Source of the DNA: CAMFKD01 sp964436955
Lineage (GTDB): Bacteria; Chlamydiota; Chlamydiia; Chlamydiales; JAJFMA01
NCBI GenBank assembly: GCA_964436955.1
Contig: CAYTFC010000078.1
Location: forward strand, 1-12,914
Length of the DNA stretch: 12,914 bases
Reading direction: 5' to 3'
A program made the translations under genes and the position numbers. Each line of letters begins with the position of its first letter. The first letter of the stretch is position 1. Below are positions 1 to 4,760 of this stretch, piece by piece. The notes beneath the pieces were generated by a model, which was not told the DNA's origin, made no database searches, and was given only the letters and a program-made list of their open reading frames with translations.

Positions 1-2
1 AC

Positions 3-161
3 TATATTGGAGCCCGCTTTTTCAACCGTGGCCCCGTCAACTGGGTGGGAGAATCTTTTTCAAATCCAGTAGCAGCTCATCAGCTGGGGAAACCTGTATA
101 TGATAACGCACTAACAGAACGCGGCTTCTCTCTTCAAAAAATAGCTCAAGGGTATAAATGA
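3..161 (+). CDS. 3' end of an unrecognised protein gene (runs off the left edge)
   Basis: The frame is open from the left edge of the window and ends at TGA 159-161, giving 52 residues that begin YIGARFFNRGPVNWVGESF and end KIAQGYK. The composition (aromatic, Gly/Asn-rich, no low-complexity runs) looks like a folded protein tail. Its stop codon overlaps the ATG of the next gene by 4 bp (ATGA at 158-161), a typical translational-coupling arrangement, so the two genes are almost certainly one operon. I do not recognise the family from this fragment. A surface or secretion-related role would be a guess based only on its secreted neighbour. Confidence 0.6.
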   Translation, partial: YIGARFFNRGPVNWVGESFSNPVAAHQLGKPVYDNALTERGFSLQKIAQGYK

Positions 162-715
162 AAATAATATTAGGTTTGCTTGCACTTCTATCTTTGGGAA
201 GTCTAAACGCGGATGAAATGATTACTTGGAATAAGTCTATCTTAAAACCCTACTGTAAGGAAGTAGCAAAAATACGAGACTGGAGGGTAGTGAGCCAGGG
301 AGAGGGATATAGGGTTAATGAACATGGACAGCGGGTGCAAAAAATTCTTCTAGGATTTGCATGTTCACAACCATTGAGCATATGTGAGGCTAGATGCTTA
401 TTTGTAGATGAAGCCGAAAATATTATATTTCTCATAAATAAACACTCTAAACAAAAAGGGTTCTGTGCTTTAGAGCTGAGATTGAGTCTATCGTTATATG
501 ATACCAACAATACCTATGTATCGCCGGACCTAGCCTTCATGTTTATGTGGGATGGAAAAATATTCTATAACAAACGCAATGAAGAAACTGGCGAGTTAGA
601 GACTTGTTGCGAGGAATCCTACGAAGATGCATTGCGAATCGTTCAAGAAGAGCAGGCTCATAAAGCGGCTGAAGGTACTGTCAAAAAGAAGAGAAAATAT
701 GCGAAAAATGGCTAG
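158..715 (+). CDS. Small secreted cysteine-containing protein of unknown function
   Basis: The 185-residue product starts with a short Sec signal peptide: MK, then a hydrophobic stretch at about residues 3-16, with probable cleavage after LNA at residue 18. An AAGGG ribosome-binding sequence lies five bases before the ATG. The mature part has seven cysteines (C33, C69, C76, C80, C103 and the adjacent pair C150-C151), which suggests disulphides in an oxidising compartment such as the periplasm. The C-terminus is highly charged, with an acidic helix at about 150-167 and a basic tail containing KKKRK at about 176-180. It overlaps the preceding gene by 4 bp and is probably co-translated with it. 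No family is recognised. Downstream the sequence soon meets the left end of an insertion sequence, so any further operon genes have been lost or separated. Confidence 0.7.
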   Translation: MKIILGLLALLSLGSLNADEMITWNKSILKPYCKEVAKIRDWRVVSQGEGYRVNEHGQRVQKILLGFACSQPLSICEARCLFVDEAENIIFLINKHSKQKGFCALELRLSLSLYDTNNTYVSPDLAFMFMWDGKIFYNKRNEETGELETCCEESYEDALRIVQEEQAHKAAEGTVKKKRKYAKNG

Positions 716-756
716 AAGTTTGTAATCACAGAAAAAAAAGAACCCGCGAATTTGAG

Positions 757-783
757 TCTGTCAAGTTTTCTGTGTAAATTCCA
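757..783 (+). repeat. Left terminal inverted repeat of the IS256-family element
   Basis: It begins TCTGT and carries the conserved core TGTGTAAATTC, which is shared in inverse orientation with 2099-2125. It lies just beyond the transposase stop codon (785-787), as expected for the downstream end of the element. Confidence 0.85.
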
Positions 784-784
784 T

Positions 785-2014
785 CTAGGCTTGCACCTCG
801 TAAGTGGCTACACGATCGCCATAAACTGCCAATAATGCGGTAATTACTTCTCTCCAATTCCAAAGGGCCGTTGTCCATTTCTTGGTAAGGTCTTTAATTG
901 CCAAAAACAGCAATTTAGTTAAAGCTTCATCTGAAGGAAATACTGATCTATTTTTTGTTACCTTGCGAAACTGACGATGAAGCGCCTCCACGGCATTTGT
1001 GGTATAGATCATTCGTCTTAACGAATCTGGGAATAAAAAGAACAGTTTCAAGTTATCCCAATGAACTATCCAGGGTCTTACCGCCAAAGGATATCTTTCC
1101 TCCCAGCGTTCCTTTAAATACCCTAAAGCTGTTTTAGCTTCTACCTCAGATGATGTCTTGTAGATACATTTTAGGTCATTCATAAACTCTTTAGCATACT
1201 TGTGGGATACATATTTCATTGAATTACGTATTAAGTGAAGAATGCATAGCTGGATTTCTGCTTTAGGAAAAACCGTTTGAATAGCTTCAGGAAAGCCTTT
1301 GAGACCATCCACGCAAGCTATAAAAATATCCCTTACTCCTCGATTCTGAAGCTCTGCGCACACACTAAGCCAAAATCTAGAACTTTCACTTTCACCTATC
1401 CAGATACCCAACACTTCCTTGTGACCATCTAAACTTATACCTAAACAAGTATAAGCAGCTTTTGATAGCACTTTACCTTCTTCTCTAACTTTGTAGTGAA
1501 TAGCATCCATGAAAACGATGGGATAGATCGCCTGCAATGGGCGCGACTGCCACTCCGTTACTTGATCAAGAACTTTTTGAGTAATGTTAGATACTGAAGT
1601 CGGAGAGATATTTGCGCCATATAGCTCCATGACGTGAGCTTGGATGTCTCGAGTAGTCATCCCTTTTGCATACATGGAAATAATTTGCTCATCGAAAGAG
1701 CTGATTTGTCGCTGCCCTTTCTTGACCAGTTTAGGTTCAAATTCTCCATCACGATCTCTAGGCGTATTGATTTCTAAAGGTCCGTAGGAACTTTGAACCA
1801 TCTTCCGAGTCTTACCGTTCCGACGATTACTTGTATCTTTTTTTTGCCTTGAATGAGATTGATAACCAAGTTCTTCCTCGAGTTCTGCATCCAGAAGACG
1901 TTCCACCATGGGGCCTATAAGACGCTGCAACAAACCATTTTTACCCATAAGGTCTTCTATGGTTCGACACTTTTTTAGCTCTTCATCTAGATTAACACCG
2001 ATTTGTTCTGACAT
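785..2014 (-). CDS. IS256-family DDE transposase
   Basis: The 409-residue protein has the usual length of the family (Transposase_mut type). It catalyses cut-and-paste or copy-out movement of its own element by acting on the terminal repeats at 757-783 and 2099-2125. The catalytic triad is visible: D170 in VFMDAIHYK, D236 in IACVDGLKGFPEAI, and E343 in TTNAVEALHRQFRK. The family C-x-x-H motif is present as CILH at 257-260. The N-terminal part (about 60-125) is basic and probably binds DNA. The frame is uninterrupted, so the transposase is likely functional. The start at 2014 fits the family N-terminus and has a weak purine-rich GAGAG sequence upstream. The mRNA leader contains a perfect 10-bp hairpin (2043-2070). 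Confidence 0.95.
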   Translation of the reverse strand: MSEQIGVNLDEELKKCRTIEDLMGKNGLLQRLIGPMVERLLDAELEEELGYQSHSRQKKDTSNRRNGKTRKMVQSSYGPLEINTPRDRDGEFEPKLVKKGQRQISSFDEQIISMYAKGMTTRDIQAHVMELYGANISPTSVSNITQKVLDQVTEWQSRPLQAIYPIVFMDAIHYKVREEGKVLSKAAYTCLGISLDGHKEVLGIWIGESESSRFWLSVCAELQNRGVRDIFIACVDGLKGFPEAIQTVFPKAEIQLCILHLIRNSMKYVSHKYAKEFMNDLKCIYKTSSEVEAKTALGYLKERWEERYPLAVRPWIVHWDNLKLFFLFPDSLRRMIYTTNAVEALHRQFRKVTKNRSVFPSDEALTKLLFLAIKDLTKKWTTALWNWREVITALLAVYGDRVATYEVQA

Positions 2015-2042
2015 AGTAATACTCTCTATGTAAATTTCTTTG

Positions 2043-2070
2043 ATGACTGAGGTCTACAAACCTCAGTCAT
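2043..2070 (-). promoter_or_regulatory. Perfect 10-bp hairpin in the transposase leader
   Basis: The arms ATGACTGAGG and CCTCAGTCAT are perfectly complementary around an 8-base loop (2053-2060). The hairpin sits between the right terminal repeat and the transposase start, about 30 bases before the ATG. No U-run follows on the minus strand, so it is not a simple terminator. Leader hairpins in other IS elements shield the transposase start from transcripts that enter from outside. That role here is inferred from position only. Confidence 0.6.
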
Positions 2071-2098
2071 TTTGCATGGAAGAAGAGTCTCCTTCCAG

Positions 2099-2125
2099 TT
2101 GAATTTACACAAAATCTTTTACAGA
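2099..2125 (-). repeat. Right terminal inverted repeat of the IS256-family element
   Basis: Read on the minus strand it starts TCTGTAAAAG and contains TGTGTAAATTC, matching the left end at 21 of 27 positions. It marks the upstream end of the element. The transposase promoter should lie just inside it. Confidence 0.85.
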
Positions 2126-2193
2126 ACCACGCCACCGCACCGCTCGCGCACGTCGTTGACGAGATTGTTCGACACATCGAACACCTCAAGTAG
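2126..2193 (+). pseudogene. C-terminal tail of a gene truncated at the IS256 right end
   Basis: In one plus-strand frame the bases just outside the IS encode NHATAPLAHVVDEIVRHIEH followed by LK and a TAG stop at 2191-2193. The peptide reads like an amphipathic C-terminal helix. Its codons are GC-rich (for example CTC GCG CAC GTC GTT GAC), unlike the AT-rich surroundings. A terminator-like hairpin with a T-run begins seven bases after the stop, as expected for the real 3' end of a gene. No matching 5' part is seen on the other side of the IS, so the rest has been lost. The family cannot be named from so few residues. Confidence 0.45.
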
Positions 2194-2199
2194 ATAAGT

Positions 2200-2229
2200 T
2201 GATAAGTGCGCTAAACATTATCATTTTTT
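2200..2229 (+). terminator. Rho-independent-like terminator of the truncated gene
   Basis: TGATAA(G)TG at 2200-2208 pairs with CATTATCA at 2216-2223 with one bulged G and a 7-base loop. Six T residues follow immediately at 2224-2229. It stands seven bases after the stop of the gene tail at 2126-2193. The stem is AT-rich and therefore only moderately stable. Confidence 0.55.
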
Positions 2230-2296
2230 AATCTTAATTCCACAGCCCCTCAATTGCCAAGCACTAAACAAAAACACTCCTTAAACGTTGTATGAA

Positions 2297-2322
2297 CGGC
2301 GAAGTGGTACTAAATGTTCTGT
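2297..2322 (+). repeat. Direct repeat, copy 1 (flanks the sulfotransferase region)
   Basis: These 26 bases match 3728-3753 at 22 positions in the same orientation, including an uninterrupted 13-base match CTAAATGTTCTGT. The two copies bracket the sulfotransferase gene and the small ORF next to it. Confidence 0.65.
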
Positions 2323-2347
2323 TATACGTTGTAGCGCCACTTCGCCG
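2297..2347. repeat. Perfect 11-bp inverted repeat with a 29-base loop
   Basis: CGGCGAAGTGG at 2297-2307 is perfectly complementary to CCACTTCGCCG at 2337-2347. There is no T-run on either side, so termination is not well supported. It lies downstream of the minus-strand sulfotransferase gene and could stabilise the 3' end of its mRNA. The left arm is also the start of a sequence repeated at 3728. Confidence 0.6.
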
Positions 2348-2476
2348 AAGCGGATAAACAAACGTTCTATTTTATTCCGATGACATTGGGTTTACACCGT
2401 TTAACCACATTCGCGGCACGTTGTAGAGTAGCTTTGTTCCACCGGCCGATTGTTTGTCGAATCTGTAATCTAAAGA

Positions 2477-3295
2477 TTAAGACTCGACAATATCTGTATT
2501 TGCCTGTGAATCTACATCTGTTTGTGTAGACTCTGCATCATTCTGTGTTAAATCCGCATCTGTTTGTGTAGACTCTGCATCAGGGATTTTTGAAATTGTT
2601 TCAAACTCGTAGCCAAATGCTTCAATATCCACTTTGTATATTTCTGCAATAATATTCTTTGTTTCTTCAGTATAATATTCGCTATAATGCCCATGGTCCG
2701 TACTGTTCCACTTGATTATTTCTATATTGTGTAAACCTATACCATTCAAGATATATTGGAAATCCTCTTCATAATTTTCAAAACGACCAATGAAATCAAC
2801 ATGCTCAAGGGGTACGGCAATAGTCTGAAGCATAAGATGTGGATCTACCATGCAACAACTTGTAAAACATAGCTCTATCCATTTAACAAAATATTCAAAC
2901 CCTTTGCCATGACATTCTTTAAAAGGTGGATAGCAATAATTAATTACCTTATCGTGATAAACGGATACAATACGATCCCAAGGGTTTCGAACAAATCCAA
3001 ACTTAAAATAATCTTCGTACTCATCAGCACGAAATGTCGAGTAGTATGGAAAAAGTCTTAAAAGTGTTAGATTGTTATTAATAAAAGTAAGTTCCATAGT
3101 TGAGGATCCTACTTTGGCATTTCCAAACCAAACAAATTTCTTCTCATGACATACGTGTGCAATTAAAGGGGCTGTAACCATGTTTGGGTGATGTGGGCTC
3201 CAACTTACAGCACAGTAGAGTTTAATCGGGTTTAGAATAAGTGCAGAAAGAGAAAATAGGCAAAGTAACATTGAACTAAATGGGAAGTTAAACAT
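2477..3295 (-). CDS. PAPS-dependent sulfotransferase (Sulfotransfer_2-like), membrane-anchored or secreted
   Basis: The 272-residue protein should transfer a sulfuryl group from PAPS to a hydroxyl, probably on a carbohydrate, as in the HNK-1/carbohydrate sulfotransferase group. The 5'-phosphosulfate loop is NAKVGSST (59-66). The 3'-phosphate motif is RNPWDRIVSVY (103-113). HVDFIGRFENYEEDF at 165-179 is also typical of the family. A hydrophobic segment at about residues 8-28 looks like a signal peptide or anchor, so the catalytic domain may act outside the cytoplasm. After about residue 238 the family domain ends and an acidic tail of 7-residue repeats follows. A GGAG sequence lies 11 bases before the ATG. 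Such enzymes are common in eukaryotes and patchy in bacteria. With transposon debris on both sides, horizontal acquisition is likely. The acceptor is unknown. Confidence 0.88.
   Translation of the reverse strand: MFNFPFSSMLLCLFSLSALILNPIKLYCAVSWSPHHPNMVTAPLIAHVCHEKKFVWFGNAKVGSSTMELTFINNNLTLLRLFPYYSTFRADEYEDYFKFGFVRNPWDRIVSVYHDKVINYCYPPFKECHGKGFEYFVKWIELCFTSCCMVDPHLMLQTIAVPLEHVDFIGRFENYEEDFQYILNGIGLHNIEIIKWNSTDHGHYSEYYTEETKNIIAEIYKVDIEAFGYEFETISKIPDAESTQTDADLTQNDAESTQTDVDSQANTDIVES
2515..2582 (-). repeat. 21-bp in-frame tandem repeat encoding an acidic 7-residue unit
   Basis: Two identical 26-base copies (2515-2540 and 2557-2582) lie 42 bp apart with a diverged unit between them. In the sulfotransferase they encode successive heptapeptides from residue 239: DAESTQT, DADLTQN, DAESTQT, DVDSQAN. 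The phase is exactly seven codons, so expansion or contraction by one unit keeps the frame. Confidence 0.85.
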
Positions 3296-3447
3296 AATTT
3301 AAAAGACTCCATCATGTAGTTGAAGTTATAACTCGCGATCTCGTGTGAAAACAGTAGTTCCTCCCATGAGGGGAAGCGGAACAAACGGATGCGCGTGATA
3401 TATATACATAAGCGACAGGGATCGCTGCAAGGATTCGTCCTTCCTTG

Positions 3448-3669
3448 CTATCTTCTAATTGCCGTATTCCTTGAGGGAGCGTGCGCGTTCTTCATCTGAA
3501 GGAGTACTCTCAAAAACCGTTTCATCCATTTTAAAAACTCTATTCTATCCAGTACTGTAGCGATTTCCTCTTGGTTTAATTCGGGCTCTACACCGGTGGC
3601 TACATTGAAAATGCTGTAAACAACATCTACAAAATTTTGTAAGTCCGATGTATAAGCGTCGTGATCCAT
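3448..3669 (-). CDS. Small protein of unknown function with a possible -1 frameshift
   Basis: The zero-frame product has 73 residues. The first 47 are acidic and helical (MDHDAYTSDLQNFVDVVY onward, ending LDRIEFLK). After that the zero frame turns abruptly basic (WMKRFLRVLLQM and RNTAIRR), while the -1 frame gives MDETVFESTPSDEERARSL plus KEYGN and stops at 3455-3457, which fits the first part better. The switch falls exactly at T TTA AAA (3529-3535). A programmed frameshift, a decayed gene or a sequencing slip at the A-run could all explain this. No good ribosome-binding site precedes the ATG, and a TAG lies directly before it. It is oriented like the sulfotransferase 152 bp downstream. I do not recognise a family. 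Confidence 0.45.
   Translation of the reverse strand: MDHDAYTSDLQNFVDVVYSIFNVATGVEPELNQEEIATVLDRIEFLKWMKRFLRVLLQMKNAHAPSRNTAIRR
3529..3535 (-). promoter_or_regulatory. Candidate -1 slippery heptamer (T TTA AAA)
   Basis: On the minus strand, in the zero frame, codons GAG TTT TTA AAA TGG contain T TTA AAA, which fits the X XXY YYZ rule for -1 ribosomal slippage. After slipping, the next codon is ATG and the frame stays open for 24 codons to TAG at 3455-3457. The match to the rule is seen in the sequence. Use by ribosomes is inference. Confidence 0.4.
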
Positions 3670-3727
3670 CTATTTTTTCGTGGATGCCAATGCTGTCGAC
3701 TTAAAGAAAATATTTACCACACCAATT

Positions 3728-3753
3728 CGGCAAAGTAGCGCTAAATGTTCTGT
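3728..3753 (+). repeat. Direct repeat, copy 2 (at the start of the Tn3 tnpA remnant)
   Basis: It matches 2297-2322 at 22 of 26 positions. It runs into the Tn3 transposase remnant. One frame here reads KVALNVL, as expected just before the conserved WNT region of a Tn3 transposase, so both copies may derive from tnpA. Confidence 0.65.
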
Positions 3754-3936
3754 CTTGTCACGATGAGTAAAGCCTTGAAGCAGCTGCAGCAGGATGGTAA
3801 TCTCATAAATAAAGAAACGCTCGAAAGGCTTAGCCCATATCGAACAGGACACATAAATCGCTTTGGAAATTATGAAATCAACCTCAGCCGAGCACCTGAT
3901 CCATTAGAAGTTTACATGGAAAATCCTCATTTTTGA
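3745..3936 (+). pseudogene. tnpA: 3' end of a Tn3-family transposase gene (tnpA remnant)
   Basis: The 63-residue frame reads MSKALKQLQQDGNLINKETL, then RLSPYRTGHINRFGNYEI. This is the pattern of the extreme C-terminus of Tn3-family TnpA proteins, where a helix with xLxxLxxxG is followed by LSPxxxxHINxxGxY. Full TnpA is roughly 950-1000 residues, so more than 90% is missing. Just upstream (about 3731-3765) the frame is broken: KVALNVL lies in one frame and the MSKALK part in another, consistent with a small deletion over the expected WNT segment. The natural stop codon is kept. No 38-bp Tn3 terminal repeat is evident after it. About 12 bases further on begins the remnant of a different transposase on the opposite strand. 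Confidence 0.7.
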
Positions 3937-3948
3937 CAATAAATTATT

Positions 3949-4403
3949 TTATGTGTGTATTTTACACGAATCCTTACTGTCTACCTTACTAGCCGAGCCT
4001 CCACTACCCGGATGTTTTTTCCATAATTCTTTATTGCGTGAACAAACGGTGCTGTCATGAACAAAAATATGCTGAAAATGATTGAGCAATCCCGAGTCGT
4101 CTTTTGATTCTTAAAAAAAAAGTTCTTTTTGATACTGAAAGGCTGTTTGATAGATGGCTTTGACTAACTCTGCGCTCTCTTTTTTATAGAAATATTGCGA
4201 TAGAGCCTACGCGCTGATATTGATATTCGGATTGTCATTTGAAAGTGTATCGTTTAGATTTTCATAGCTTAGCTTGCGACCAGAGCCTATATGAGTGATA
4301 AGCATGTTTCGGCATTTTTAAGGTACTCTTTTCGATCGAACGAATCTTTATCAAAAATAAGCTGAGGTACCGCTTGAGCTTGCTCAGCTGCTAAAATCGC
4401 CAT
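3949..4403 (-). pseudogene. Broken IS4-like transposase gene (N-terminal half)
   Basis: Pieces of one protein lie in two minus-strand frames. The first runs from ATG at 4403 (MAILAAEQAQAVPQLIFDKD through LKNAETCLSLI) to TAG at 4287-4289. It continues after a frameshift near 4290-4305 as THIGSGRKLSYENLNDTLSN. It is then broken by in-frame TAG (4207-4209) and TAA (4111-4113). After these it reads HIFVHDSTVCSRNKELWKK, then GSGGSASK. The block DSTVCS...GSGGSASK matches the first catalytic-Asp region of IS4-family transposases, with the Asp codon at 4054-4056. Only about the first half survives, and the rest is replaced near 3950 by Tn3 debris. The gene is certainly non-functional. The family call rests on the DST and GSGG-SASK motifs. 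Confidence 0.65.
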
Positions 4404-4404
4404 G

Positions 4405-4584
4405 TCAATAGTCGAACAAACAGTAAACAGAGTGACACTCATAACCCGCGAAGACACAGCCGTAAGCGGTTTCAGTCGTTAACTGCTGCAACGTTCTCAG
4501 AAAGATGTGTATATGGTCTAGTCTCAGTAGAAAGACACGGAACAAGGGAACAAGAAATATTAAGATCATTCTGTTTAAGCGCAT
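4405..4584 (-). CDS. 59-residue hydrophobic ORF, possible remnant
   Basis: From ATG 4584 the frame reads MRLNRMILIFLVPLFRVFLL, a signal-peptide-like or membrane start, and ends at TGA 4405-4407, one base before the ATG of the broken IS4-like transposase. A strong AGGGAG ribosome-binding sequence stands nine bases upstream, which favours a real start. After about residue 20 other frames look equally plausible (for example THLSENVAAVND), so the 3' part may have frameshifted. It could be the beginning of a lost secreted-protein gene, or a short peptide. No family is recognised. Confidence 0.3.
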   Translation of the reverse strand: MRLNRMILIFLVPLFRVFLLRLDHIHIFLRTLQQLTTETAYGCVFAGYECHSVYCLFDY

Positions 4585-4713
4585 CGCTTTTCTCCCTATG
4601 TCCTTATGCCATTGTTTTTTTAAGAAGGATTGTAGGAGGCTTATGTAAAAAAAGTCTAGATGATTTGATGAATACTGAGCGCATCAATATTTAGATTTTT
4701 CCAACAAATTGAA

Positions 4714-4742
4714 TTCAGAAAAGTGGCGAAAAAGCGTATACT
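4714..4742 (+). promoter_or_regulatory. Sigma-70-like promoter for the 386-aa protein gene
   Basis: A -35 element TTCAGA (4714-4719) and a -10 element TATACT (4737-4742) are separated by 17 bp. The expected start point is near 4749, about 12 bases before the ATG at 4761. The mRNA would then be almost leaderless, which agrees with the absence of a Shine-Dalgarno sequence there. Confidence 0.45.
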
Positions 4743-4760
4743 TCTGGATAAAATTTACCC

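Larger units (their letters stand above)
757..2125 (-). mobile_element. Complete IS256-family insertion sequence
   Basis: The element is about 1.37 kb, bounded by imperfect inverted repeats at 757-783 and 2099-2125 that match at 21 of 27 positions by direct comparison. It holds one intact transposase gene on the minus strand. Length, gene layout and transposase type fit IS256. This family normally makes an 8-9 bp target duplication, but the flanks (GAATTTGAG on the left, ACCACGCCA on the right) do not match. Either a deletion or rearrangement followed insertion, or the two ends come from different events. Confidence 0.9.
2230..2476. other. Intergenic stretch with repeats, no gene seen
   Basis: No convincing coding frame was found here. 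The octamer ACGTTGTA occurs three times (2285-2292, 2326-2333, 2418-2425). A perfect 11-bp inverted repeat and one copy of a longer direct repeat are listed separately. One plus-strand frame around 2300 reads GEVVLNVLLYVV, faintly like the conserved LNVLVLWNT region of Tn3 transposases, which suggests this is eroded transposon DNA. Confidence 0.4.

Noticed and set aside
2281..2425. Possible integron attC site, because of the inverted repeat and repeated ACGTTGTA
   Set aside because: No properly spaced RYYYAAC and GTTRRRY core boxes enclose the palindrome, and there is no cassette-like array.
3670..3852. Minus-strand 60-codon ORF
   Set aside because: It is antisense to the Tn3 transposase remnant and has no protein-like pattern of its own.
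4709..4714. TTGAAT as the -35 box of the 4761 gene
   Set aside because: The distance to TATACT would be 22 bp, which is too long. TTCAGA at 4714 gives a 17-bp spacer.
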